DNA of 35,702 nucleotides from Gemmatimonadota bacterium (lineage in GTDB: Bacteria > Gemmatimonadota > Gemmatimonadetes > Longimicrobiales > Gaopeijiaceae): positions 1 through 35,702 of the forward strand of contig JACQVF010000051.1 in assembly GCA_016209885.1 (NCBI GenBank). The letters are read 5' to 3'. Below are positions 1-7,946 of this stretch, in pieces; the first letter of the stretch is position 1; each line of letters starts with the position of its first letter. The notes beneath the pieces were generated by a model. That model did not search any database. It was not told the origin of the DNA and was given only the letters and a program-made list of their open reading frames with translations. The position numbers and the translations under genes are program-made.

Positions 1-2032
1 CCGCGATCTCCTTCAGGCCGGCCATGTCCGGCAGCCAATCCACCTCATACAGATCCGATTCCGCCAGGGTGCTGGGTTCGTCGCGTGACTCGAAGCGGAA
101 CTCCTGAACGAGCAGCTCGCGCATTTCCTGTGGCAGCGCGGGTTCGATCTCGACGCGCAATACGGGCGCGTACGGTCGCCGTTCCACCTCTTCCTCGATC
201 TCTTGCAGCAGGTCACGGACCCGATCCTCGTGATAGCGAATGTCCCCCGAACGCGTGACGCGGAACCAATGGACGCGCAGCACCTCCATTCCTGACGTGA
301 TCGCCGAGAGGTTGGCGCTGATCAGCGCCTCGCTCGGGATGAAGTCTCGAGTATTCGGCAGCCGGATGAAGCGTGGCAGTCCCTCTGGAGTCGGGACGGC
401 GAGGAGGTGCTCGATGCCGCTGCGCGGATCGCGCGTGAGCGCCAGCAGGGACAGCCGCAGGTTCGGGATATGCGGGAACGGATGAGCCGGGCTCGCGGCC
501 AGGGGCGTGAGGAGCGGATAGATCTCGTCGCGGAAGATGCGCCACGCCTGACGTCGCTGCTCCGCCGAGAGCTCGGACCACTGGAGGATGCGAATGCCCT
601 GTTCCGCAAGCGCCGGCGCCAGGTCGTTCCCCAGACAACGGTACGCTTGCGCGAACAGCCGCCGCGCCAGCACCGCGATGGCATCGAGCTCTTCGACGGG
701 AGTCATCCCGTCTTCGGTAGGCTGGTGGCGGCCCTCGGCGATGGCGCGCTTGCGCTTGCCAACGGCGATCATGAAGAACTCGTCCATGTTCGCAGAGAAG
801 ATGGCGAGGAACCGGAGCCGCTCGAGCAGTGGGAGGCTCGGATCCTCGGCCATCGCCAGCACGCGGGCGTGAAACGCGAGGAGGCTGAGGTTTTCATTGA
901 TGAAATGCCGCGGGTCGCCGCAGTCCGGGTCCAGGCAAGGTTCCTCGAGCTCCGGATCACGGATCCAGGACGGCATCTGCACAGCCGTCTTGCTGCGCCA
1001 GACGTCGCGCTCGATCATGAGGTTCGAGCGCACGGCCACGTGCAGCGCCGCCAGCGTGCGCGGATCGCGCAGCGCCGGAGTGCCCACGCGCGCGATCGCC
1101 TCGTCTAGCCCGAGCCACTCCGCCGCGGTGGGACTTTCACTGTGCACGTCCGGAATTCGCCGCGCGAGCCAGACTTCCAGTTGCGGTCGCAGGCCGGCGG
1201 CGGGTGCTGAGCCGAGCAGTCGTATCTGCGCCTGGCCGGTGCCGAACCGCGACTCGAGCACGGCGCGCGCGGCCTTCTCACCCGTCCCCTCCCCGGTTGG
1301 CACCTTGCAGACGTCCCCCTCGCACATGAAGCCGAGCCGGCCGAAGTCGAAGGGGATGACCGCGACCTCGCGGCTCTCGCGGATGCCGTGTTCGAGGATA
1401 GCGGCTTCCCGCTCGTCGATCAGGCGCTGCGCTCGGGCTAACCGGTCGGCAAGGATGGGCGTGAGTCGCCACTGCCGCCGCAGGGCGCCCGACAGTTCGT
1501 CCAACGTGGGATGCCCCCTGCGGAGCCAGTGGATGTGGATTTCTTGGAAACGTACCGCTGCGCCGCCGCTGCGCACCGTCACGTCGTCGTAATGGATCTC
1601 GAACGAGCTGCGCCAAATCCACCCCCGACGTGCGACGCGGACGCGGCGCTCCGTCTCCATCTCGATAATGGCGGAGAGGCGCGCCGGATCGACGATGGCC
1701 TGCAAGATGCGCGCAGGCTCGGATGGCCCACCGAGTGCAGCGGGCGGATCCGCATCCGTCACCTGGGCCGTGTAGCGCGCGCGATGGCCGAAACTCACGT
1801 CTCCGCCGCGCTCCCGGAGGGTGACAATGAGCCCGCGCCAGCCGTCCATGCACAGGCGGATCCGGCACGTGACGCCGCGCCGTTCGAGCGCCTGATCGGG
1901 CGTGTCGAAGTACAGATCACGGTGGAAGCGCGCGCTCACGGACGACGAGCGGAGCGCCAGCGGGAGCGCAGCGCTCTCGATCTCATCGAGCTCCTCTCGG
2001 CTGTGCACAGCCAGTCTCAGAACTGCATCCAA
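1..2032 (-). CDS. ppk1: CYTH-like domain fused to polyphosphate kinase 1 (3' end outside window)
   Basis: Polyphosphate kinase makes polyphosphate from ATP. About 677 residues are visible and the frame is open to the left edge. Residues 1-200 look like a CYTH/triphosphate-tunnel domain: LYFDTPDQALERRGVTCRIR is the family's strand pattern, but the usual N-terminal ExExK is degenerate (ELDAV, counting a Glu just before the start). From residue 375 the PPK1 N-terminal domain is clear (HFINENLSLLAFHARVL, FLAIFSANMDEFFM), followed by the head domain (GMEVLRVHWFRVTRSGD, then an EIEEEVERR helix). The catalytic histidine domains would lie beyond the edge. The start is TTG at 2032, chosen because AGGAG sits 7 nt upstream and no ATG/GTG lies in frame nearby. 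It follows the barrel gene by 23 nt and is probably in the same operon. The PPK assignment is firm; the CYTH assignment is good but rests on motifs. Confidence 0.88.
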   Translation of the reverse strand, partial: MDAVLRLAVHSREELDEIESAALPLALRSSSVSARFHRDLYFDTPDQALERRGVTCRIRLCMDGWRGLIVTLRERGGDVSFGHRARYTAQVTDADPPAALGGPSEPARILQAIVDPARLSAIIEMETERRVRVARRGWIWRSSFEIHYDDVTVRSGGAAVRFQEIHIHWLRRGHPTLDELSGALRRQWRLTPILADRLARAQRLIDEREAAILEHGIRESREVAVIPFDFGRLGFMCEGDVCKVPTGEGTGEKAARAVLESRFGTGQAQIRLLGSAPAAGLRPQLEVWLARRIPDVHSESPTAAEWLGLDEAIARVGTPALRDPRTLAALHVAVRSNLMIERDVWRSKTAVQMPSWIRDPELEEPCLDPDCGDPRHFINENLSLLAFHARVLAMAEDPSLPLLERLRFLAIFSANMDEFFMIAVGKRKRAIAEGRHQPTEDGMTPVEELDAIAVLARRLFAQAYRCLGNDLAPALAEQGIRILQWSELSAEQRRQAWRIFRDEIYPLLTPLAASPAHPFPHIPNLRLSLLALTRDPRSGIEHLLAVPTPEGLPRFIRLPNTRDFIPSEALISANLSAITSGMEVLRVHWFRVTRSGDIRYHEDRVRDLLQEIEEEVERRPYAPVLRVEIEPALPQEMRELLVQEFRFESRDEPSTLAESDLYEVDWLPDMAGLKEIA

Positions 2033-2055
2033 CTCATTGCTCCTGCGAAACCCGC

Positions 2056-4590
2056 CTAATACATGAATGCCGCACGCGCGTACACCGCTGTGCCCTCGTG
2101 GCCCCGCGCGACCGCCAGACTGAACGTGTTCGCTCGCTCGATCGGCGCGATCCAGATGCCGGTGCCCAGCGCCCCGTGCCAGCGGTCGGAATTTTCGCCC
2201 GGGAAGAACACCCGCCCGGCATCGCCGAGGCCGAACACGCCGACATCCGTGGGCAGGATCCAGAGCACGCGGCCGAGGAACAGCCGTACCTCGGCGTTGC
2301 CGTAGAGCGACGCGGTTCCGGCGAACCGGTCCCGCGGATATCCGCGCGCGGTGTTGTCGCCGCCCACGAACGCCGCCTCGAAAAACGGGAAGTCGCCCCA
2401 GACCCGCTCGCCGCCTGCGTGCAGCGCCAGCGTGGGCCGGCCGGGGAGGTCCGCCGCCGTCACATAACCCGCTGCTTGGCCGGATAAGCGGAAGAACCCG
2501 GCGTCGGCGCTCAGGATGGCCGGGAATCCCGTGAGCGAGATGTCGAGCACGGCGCCCCGCAGTGGTGCGATGGGCTGGTCCCGCGTGTCCAGCTCGAGGC
2601 CGACCTGACCGCCGAGCTGCTTGAAGGTGCCGGCGCCGTACGGGGGGAAACTGTCCAGCACCGTGGCGGAAAGCGAGTCGGTATGCACGACCTTCGCGAC
2701 CATTCCGGCGTTCAGTCGCACGTTCGGCGCCACGCGCCAGGCCACCGAGGGCGCCAGCTCGAACTGGAGTTGGTCGATATCGAACGCGTCCGGAGCGCCG
2801 GCTGGCGACTCGTTGCCGAATCCGTGGAATCGGGTGACGCCGATCCCGGGCGCCCGGAGGCGCACGCGGCCCTCGAGGTCCGGCGCGAGCGCCGGCAGCC
2901 GCAGGTCGGCGCTTACGCGCGGCAAACCCTTACTGGTCGCGTACGCCGCTAGGATGCTCAGCCGATATTCGTACGGCGGTTTGCGAAATGCGTAGCGGTG
3001 CCACGCCACCCCCCCGCCGATCGTGAGCCCGAGATCGGGATCGCTGCTCAGCCATACGACCGGATGCGACCAGCTTCCCCAGTTGCGGTGGGGCGGCGCG
3101 AAGGCGCTAGGCAGAGGTGGCGGCGCGAAGCGCTCGTCCGCGCTGTCGTGGTTGCGTCCCTGGTAGAAGTCGACGGGACCGCCTACGAGCGTATCGTCGC
3201 CGCCTCCACCAATCACCCGTACTCGGATGCTCGGGGCATCCATCCCGGCGACGACCACGCGGTCGTCGCCGCCCTGGAGAAAGATGCGGATCTCGCGCGT
3301 CTCGCGCGGGTGAAACGTGCGTTCGAAATACGGCCTCTCCGGGTCGCGCACCGTCGCGATCATGAGCCGAACTGCGCCATCTTCGAGGCGCTCGATCCTC
3401 GCGATTTCGTCCTCGTCGGTGGCGTGTACGTCCGGGTACTCGGCCAGGATGCGATAATACCGTGCGGCCATGTCGCGCAGCGTGTCACGACGCCGCTGTA
3501 GGGCGCGCGCGAGCGCCGCACCGTTCAGGCGGTACGCCGGCTCCGGCTGCGCCCGCACGGCGCCCTCGATCACGCTGTCGGTGAGCGCCGTCTGGAGCGC
3601 CGCCGCCACCGAGTCCCACACGGCTGCGTCTAGCTCGGCCAGCAGCCGCCGATCCAGCGCCCAAGCGTTCTGGATCGCCCCGTTGATGTTCGTGTAGTCC
3701 TCGCCGAAGGGCACGAATTGCGGCCGGTATGTCCGGACGAGCGTCATCATCAGTCCGGCAAAGCCCACGAACGCCTGATCCCGGTCGCGCGGAATAGGTT
3801 CCCAGAGCACCCCATCGGCGTGGGTGACCCCGGCCCAGCGCCACTGGTCCGTGTGCCGGTCCCGGTCGCCCAGGTAGACATCCATGAGCCGCGCGGCCAG
3901 GAAGGCGCGGGCGTGCACACGCTGCCGCGGCGAGGGCTCGAGCCGCTCGAAGAGGTTTTCCGTGCTGACGATCTTGTCGAACTCCTGGAAACCCGGAGAG
4001 TCGGCGGGGCCCTCGTCGGGGCGCGCCTCGAAGAGGCCGAGCATGCCCGCGAACTCGTCACCGTATAGTCCCAGTCGCTCGTCGTCAGGCATGAGGAGGA
4101 GCTGCGGGCTGGCATGCAGGATGCCGGTGGCCGCTAACAGCGGAGCCACGACGAGCGCGGCGTAGGGATGGAGCGCGCTGACCTGATCCTGCTGGACGGA
4201 TTCCACGACCGTGCCCCGCAGCTCCTCCGGCAGTCCGCGGCTCGGGTCCTTGTCGACCGAGCGGAAGACATAGCTCAGCCCGTTGCGGTCCGCGAAGTGC
4301 AGAGACATCGTTTGACCGAACCCGCCGGGCCGCACGACGCGCAAGCCGCCCAGGGTGTCGAGGTTCAACACTGCAACGGGTACGGGGGTCGTCCAGAGAC
4401 TCCGGTACCGCCCACCGAACAGCAGCGCATGTAGCCCACCGGCCGCATAACGCGGGCTCGGAGCCACCATCACACGATCGCGGTCGGTCGGTTTCGTGGC
4501 CCCACGCGTCTGCGCCCTCGCGGGATGCGCGGCGAACAGCATCGCGAGCGCCAGCGAGACCGCTGCTCGGCTAGCGGATCCAGCGGGCAT
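2056..4590 (-). CDS. Kinase-like domain fused to Omp85/BamA-type outer membrane barrel
   Basis: An 844-residue exported protein. Residues 1-27 are a Sec signal ending in ARAQ. Residues about 90-400 resemble an atypical (HipA/PI4K/CotH-like) kinase fold: a candidate ATP-binding Lys in YVFRSVDKD (K114), a catalytic-loop-like GDRDRHTDQWRW (241-252) and a metal-loop-like PIPRDRDQAF (265-274). Residues about 540-844 are beta-rich with the glycine and aromatic pattern of a surface-antigen (D15) barrel, including GGDNTARGYPRDRF and a terminal aromatic residue (FMY). The ATG at 4590 overlaps the end of the upstream phosphatase gene by 20 nt, implying translational coupling. A longer frame begins at 4662 but would lengthen that overlap and bury the signal peptide. 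The barrel is well supported; the kinase-like reading is inference from motifs. Confidence 0.8.
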   Translation of the reverse strand: MPAGSASRAAVSLALAMLFAAHPARAQTRGATKPTDRDRVMVAPSPRYAAGGLHALLFGGRYRSLWTTPVPVAVLNLDTLGGLRVVRPGGFGQTMSLHFADRNGLSYVFRSVDKDPSRGLPEELRGTVVESVQQDQVSALHPYAALVVAPLLAATGILHASPQLLLMPDDERLGLYGDEFAGMLGLFEARPDEGPADSPGFQEFDKIVSTENLFERLEPSPRQRVHARAFLAARLMDVYLGDRDRHTDQWRWAGVTHADGVLWEPIPRDRDQAFVGFAGLMMTLVRTYRPQFVPFGEDYTNINGAIQNAWALDRRLLAELDAAVWDSVAAALQTALTDSVIEGAVRAQPEPAYRLNGAALARALQRRRDTLRDMAARYYRILAEYPDVHATDEDEIARIERLEDGAVRLMIATVRDPERPYFERTFHPRETREIRIFLQGGDDRVVVAGMDAPSIRVRVIGGGGDDTLVGGPVDFYQGRNHDSADERFAPPPLPSAFAPPHRNWGSWSHPVVWLSSDPDLGLTIGGGVAWHRYAFRKPPYEYRLSILAAYATSKGLPRVSADLRLPALAPDLEGRVRLRAPGIGVTRFHGFGNESPAGAPDAFDIDQLQFELAPSVAWRVAPNVRLNAGMVAKVVHTDSLSATVLDSFPPYGAGTFKQLGGQVGLELDTRDQPIAPLRGAVLDISLTGFPAILSADAGFFRLSGQAAGYVTAADLPGRPTLALHAGGERVWGDFPFFEAAFVGGDNTARGYPRDRFAGTASLYGNAEVRLFLGRVLWILPTDVGVFGLGDAGRVFFPGENSDRWHGALGTGIWIAPIERANTFSLAVARGHEGTAVYARAAFMY

Positions 4591-5731
4591 ACGCTTCTCG
4601 GGCCTGCGCGTTTTTGTCGACCACGAGTACGGCCAGTCGCACGCGGCCGTCCTGGGTGACATCCAGGCGCATGAAGCCGGCGCGCCTCGCCGCGTACAGG
4701 GTACCGCGAATCGGCCAGGCTAGCGCATGGTGGCCGTGGATGCCCGCCCCGCTCACCAGGAGGTACGCGACGGTCGGGTCCGTGATCACCTGGAGGTTAT
4801 GCTCGTGCCCGGCCGCGTACACCAGTGGCGGCGCGGTCTCGAACGCGCTCGTGAGCGAGTCCCGGAGCGTTCGATACGGCGCCGATGATAAGTCCTGGCG
4901 AATCGCGCCAAGCCGTCGCGTCAGAGAATAGGCGGAGCCCACGACCGGGAGAGGGATCCACAGCCACGGGTGCACCCGCCGCAACGGGAAGAGGTGGTCC
5001 CGCCACGAGAGGTAGCCGTTGTGCGGCCCGCCCGACTTCAGCGGATGGTGGGCGAGCGCGATCACTCGGCGTTCGCCCGCCGTACGGAGGGCCGTGCGGA
5101 TCGAGTCCGTCACCTCACCCGGCGCGTCCGCCCCGCAGGAGGAGCCCGGGTGGCTGGGCCTCGTGTGCTCGTGCAGCCACCACTGCGTGTCCAGGAAGAG
5201 GAGCCGCACCCAGCGGCCCACGTCCTCGACGGCCGGACCGGGACACCCGCCTCTGGGCAGCATACGCGCCCACTCCGAGGCGTGCTCCGCGATGTACGCC
5301 TGCTGGCGGAGGATCGCGCTCCATCCTTCGGCCCGATGGTCGTCCCAGTCGTGATTGCCCGGCAGCAGGATGGCGGTCGCTCCGCTCCGACGGACGGCGG
5401 CGAGCTGCGCGTCCAGGCGGCGCTCCGCTTCCGCACGATTCTCAGCGGCGGAGTCGGGCAGGCCCGCCGGATAGATGTTGTCACCGAGGAACACCACGAC
5501 CGAGCGGTCCGGATGACGGCCGGCGCTCTGCCGCAACGCCTCGAGCACCGGCTCGAACGGGACCGCGGGTGCTCCGGCGTCGCCGATCAGGAACAGATGG
5601 GTGTCGACGCTGTCCGGTGGCGCCTCCGGCGCCGGAGCGGCGGTCGGCCGGCGCCCGTTGGGCACGCACGCCGTGCCGATTCCCAGCAGTACGAGGAGCA
5701 TGCCGGCACCCCGCCGGTTCCTCCGCCTCAC
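4571..5731 (-). CDS. Calcineurin-like metallophosphoesterase lipoprotein
   Basis: A 386-residue secreted phosphoesterase. A hydrophobic signal (residues 10-21) ends in a lipobox-like GTAC (C22), followed by a Pro/Ala-rich linker. The metal-binding motifs appear in family order: GDAG (D51), GDNIYPAG (D84, N85), GNHDW (N126, H127, D128), AHHP and GHEH (308-311). It should hydrolyse a phospho-substrate on the outer face of the inner membrane or in the periplasm; the substrate is unknown. The GTG start at 5731 overlaps the stop of the DUF4956 gene (GTGA), and the gene's 3' end overlaps the barrel gene. An internal ATG at 5701 is an alternative that keeps the signal. Its place between a DUF4956 gene and a polyphosphate kinase suggests a phosphate-polymer or phosphoryl role, which is inference. 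Confidence 0.87.
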   Translation of the reverse strand: MRRRNRRGAGMLLVLLGIGTACVPNGRRPTAAPAPEAPPDSVDTHLFLIGDAGAPAVPFEPVLEALRQSAGRHPDRSVVVFLGDNIYPAGLPDSAAENRAEAERRLDAQLAAVRRSGATAILLPGNHDWDDHRAEGWSAILRQQAYIAEHASEWARMLPRGGCPGPAVEDVGRWVRLLFLDTQWWLHEHTRPSHPGSSCGADAPGEVTDSIRTALRTAGERRVIALAHHPLKSGGPHNGYLSWRDHLFPLRRVHPWLWIPLPVVGSAYSLTRRLGAIRQDLSSAPYRTLRDSLTSAFETAPPLVYAAGHEHNLQVITDPTVAYLLVSGAGIHGHHALAWPIRGTLYAARRAGFMRLDVTQDGRVRLAVLVVDKNAQAREAYARWIR

Positions 5732-6753
5732 GAACGGCGCCGCAGTGCGAGCGGCGTGATTTCGAGCGCTCGCACGCCCCTCTGCGCCTTCAGGCGCTCG
5801 AGGAACTCCCCGACTTCGGCCTTCCTCTTGAGGCGAACCAGGTACGCCAGCGTCGACGCGCCGTCTCGACCCGGGAACGTGTCCACGAGCCGCCAGCGTC
5901 GCGCGTATTCCGTGAGAACGCCCTCAACCGCCCGTTCTACGTCGACAACGCGACTTGCGTGAAGCAGGAGGAGCTGCCGATAGCGCCCCTGAGGACGTAA
6001 CGCCTCAGCCTTGATGTACTGCGCCAGTCGCTCCGTCAGCGATGGTAGGGTGTCGAGTTCGACCTGTCGCAGCGGCGCGACCAACGCCGGCTCGCCCGCC
6101 GTCACCGAGAGGTCGGCGCCGCCCGGCGCCAGCACCTGGCCGAGGGTCAGCGCCGACGAGCCCGAGTGGCCCGAGCCGCGACGCGTGTCCAGTTGCCACA
6201 GCGCCACTGCCAGCAGGTTGAACACCACGGAGAGAAGTCCAGCGAGCAGCCAGGCCTGCGTTCCGGCCGCGATGCCGATGCCGATGGCGACGAACGCGAA
6301 GACGGCGTCTTGCACGTCTTTGAGCGTGGTGCGAAAGCGAACGGCGGCCACGATCCCGGCGAGGGCGAAAGCCAGGGCGAGATCGCCGAAGACGACCAGC
6401 ACGACGGCGGCCACAGCCACCGGCAGCATCACGATCATCTGAACGACGGACCTGCCCGTGCCCTCGGCGCCCCGGGTCACGACGTACGTCCACGCGACCG
6501 GCGCCGCGAAGAGGAGGCTGCCCAACATCGCCGCCAGGGCGACTGCCCAGGTCGGCGGATCGCTGGGGCCCACCCCACCTGCCTGGCCCGCCTCACCGAA
6601 TGCCGCGCCGATCTGCCGGGTCGCCTCCGCCAGCGTGCCGCTGGGCTCCAGCACGGCTCGCAGCGACGGCAGAAATCGGACGAGCCCGTACACCACCGTC
6701 CCGCTGATCAGGTAGAAACCCAGCAATTGGACAAAACGTGCTTTACGTCCCAT
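5728..6753 (-). CDS. DUF4956 family membrane protein
   Basis: A 341-residue inner-membrane protein with transmembrane segments at about 8-28, 68-92, 105-128, 129-146 and 150-188, and a soluble C-terminal domain of about 150 residues. The loop AAVRFRTTLKDVQDAVFAF is the diagnostic DUF4956 motif. The family is known from loci with VTC-type polyphosphate polymerase/CYTH and CotH kinase genes, although its own biochemical activity is not established. Here it opens an operon that ends in a CYTH-PPK1 fusion, the same theme with different parts. The ATG at 6753 has GGAAGGG just upstream. The gene is divergent from the AhpD-like gene across a 284-bp gap. Confidence 0.85.
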   Translation of the reverse strand: MGRKARFVQLLGFYLISGTVVYGLVRFLPSLRAVLEPSGTLAEATRQIGAAFGEAGQAGGVGPSDPPTWAVALAAMLGSLLFAAPVAWTYVVTRGAEGTGRSVVQMIVMLPVAVAAVVLVVFGDLALAFALAGIVAAVRFRTTLKDVQDAVFAFVAIGIGIAAGTQAWLLAGLLSVVFNLLAVALWQLDTRRGSGHSGSSALTLGQVLAPGGADLSVTAGEPALVAPLRQVELDTLPSLTERLAQYIKAEALRPQGRYRQLLLLHASRVVDVERAVEGVLTEYARRWRLVDTFPGRDGASTLAYLVRLKRKAEVGEFLERLKAQRGVRALEITPLALRRRS

Positions 6754-6982
6754 GTCCCTTCCGTTGGGCTCGGCGATTTGTTGTAACGCGCCCGCCGCCT
6801 GCGCGAATGACCGGGCGGCGCGGCGAAGAGACCCTCGCCCCGCGTTGAGAATTCGTACCCACCCAATGAACGCATCCGCGCATCCCTAATGTTCCGGCCG
6901 ACCCCCCTCGGCACTCAAGCGAGGTCCTCACCGGCGGGTAGGGAACCGCTCGGCTCCGCCGGCGATTCTGTGGATGAGATTT

Positions 6983-6998
6983 CGGAACGTTCGTTCCG
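6983..6998. promoter_or_regulatory. 16-bp palindrome of GAAC-N4-GTTC type
   Basis: CGGAACG-TT-CGTTCCG is a perfect 7-bp inverted repeat with a 2-nt centre. It contains GAAC-N4-GTTC, the core of the LexA/Cheo-box type operator of Gram-positives and several other phyla. It lies 40 bp upstream of the AhpD-like start, within the divergent intergenic region shared with the DUF4956 operon, so it could act on either. No clear -10/-35 pair was recognised beside it. Confidence 0.4.
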
Positions 6999-7037
6999 GA
7001 ATCGTGGTGCACCCAACCAGAACGGAGGAGGCGTGAG

Positions 7038-7595
7038 ATGTCGGAGTTCACGATTCACACCATCGAGTCGGCACCCGCCGGGTCGCGCGAGACCGTGCAG
7101 GCCATCCAACAGAAGTTCGGGTTCGTGCCGAATCTGATCGGCGAGCTGGCGGCGGCGCCGTCTGCCGTGAAGGCATATGCGACGCTGGGCCAGCTTCTGG
7201 AGCAGACGTCGTTGACGACTGTGGAGCAACAGCTCGTTTTGCTCACGGTCAGCGTCGCCAACGGCTGCCGCTACTGCGTGGCGGCGCACTCGGGCGGTCT
7301 CAAGGCCGCGGGCCTGGGCGCTGACCAGATCGAGGCCGCGCGTGAGGGCCGGATGCTCGCGGACCCGCAGCTGCAGGCGCTCCAGCGCTTCACACTCGCG
7401 GTCGTGGAAACTCGAGGTCACGTGGACGAAGTGGATCTCCGAGCTTTTCTGGACGCCGGTTACCGGAAGGACCAGATACTCGAGGTCCTCGTGGGCGTGG
7501 CGATGAAGACGCTCAGCAACTATACGAACCATATCGCGCGGACGCCGCTGGACAGGCAGCTCGAGGCGTTCGCCTGGGAGCCGGCCGCTGCGTGA
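7038..7595 (+). CDS. AhpD/carboxymuconolactone decarboxylase family protein
   Basis: A 185-residue all-helical protein of the CMD/AhpD peroxidase-related family. The redox motif CRYCVAAH (C77, C80, H84) is the CxxCxxxH signature of members that act as thiol-dependent peroxide reductases, often with lipoyl or other reducing partners. The N-terminal KFGFVPNLIGELA stretch is also typical. There is no signal peptide, so it is cytoplasmic. The ATG at 7038 is preceded by GGAGGAGG at ideal spacing. It is apparently a single-gene unit, with a palindrome upstream and a long hairpin directly after the stop. Oxidative-stress detoxification is the likely role; a true decarboxylase role is unlikely because there is no aromatic degradation context. 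Confidence 0.9.
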   Translation: MSEFTIHTIESAPAGSRETVQAIQQKFGFVPNLIGELAAAPSAVKAYATLGQLLEQTSLTTVEQQLVLLTVSVANGCRYCVAAHSGGLKAAGLGADQIEAAREGRMLADPQLQALQRFTLAVVETRGHVDEVDLRAFLDAGYRKDQILEVLVGVAMKTLSNYTNHIARTPLDRQLEAFAWEPAAA

Positions 7596-7599
7596 GCCC

Positions 7600-7654
7600 A
7601 GGAGCCTGTCCGAGTAATGGTGCGAGCCGCACCCCGTTACTAGGACAGGCTCCT
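7600..7654. repeat. 55-bp compound hairpin with 12-bp perfect arms
   Basis: Outer arms AGGAGCCTGTCC and GGACAGGCTCCT are perfect complements. Inside them AGTAA pairs with TTACT and GGTGC with GCACC around a 5-nt loop. It starts 5 nt after the AhpD-like stop. No T-run follows, so it is not a textbook intrinsic terminator. The outer sequence resembles an IS-type terminal inverted repeat, so it may be a minimal MITE or two abutted IS ends that now also helps stop transcription. Confidence 0.75.
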
Positions 7655-7658
7655 ATAC

Positions 7659-7740
7659 AGTGGTCCGCCACACGAGAGCGACCGGTCTGCGCGCGTATCG
7701 TGGCGCTGAGTGCTTGTCGTTAGCGCTGCGGCGGACCACT
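7659..7740. repeat. 11-bp inverted repeat spanning 82 bp
   Basis: AGTGGTCCGCC at 7659-7669 is matched perfectly by GGCGGACCACT at 7730-7740. The 60 bp between hold no ORF. A 10-bp direct repeat, GTGCTTGTCG, occurs at 7710-7719 and again just outside at 7744-7753. With the adjoining hairpin this looks like debris of small mobile elements in the 351-bp gap between the AhpD-like and patatin-like genes. I see nothing else in that gap apart from the patatin gene's Shine-Dalgarno sequence. Confidence 0.65.
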
Positions 7741-7946
7741 ATGGTGCTTGTCGCGCGGGCGGCGCAGGGTCTACGGCGCTGCCCGTGCGGCCACGGCCGT
7801 AGAGCCACGGGAAAGGACTCCCCCTCGGGACAATGATTGGTACCAGGGAGCTTCTACTATTCACCGACGCGAGACGCGGTTCGAACGACCGAGGAACCAC
7901 TGCGTGCGACCGGCGGTTTGGTGTACGGAAATAGGGAGCGAACGCC

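Noticed and set aside
407..2059. Several long plus-strand ORFs across the polyphosphate kinase gene
   Set aside because: They are antisense shadows in GC-rich DNA. Only the minus frame shows protein family motifs.
2056..4662. Longer reading of the barrel protein starting at 4662
   Set aside because: It would overlap the phosphatase gene by 92 bp and put 24 charged residues before a perfectly placed signal peptide. The ATG at 4590 explains the data better.
7871..7895. TTCGAAC-like string as a tRNA T-loop
   Set aside because: No acceptor stem, D-arm or anticodon arm can be built around it.
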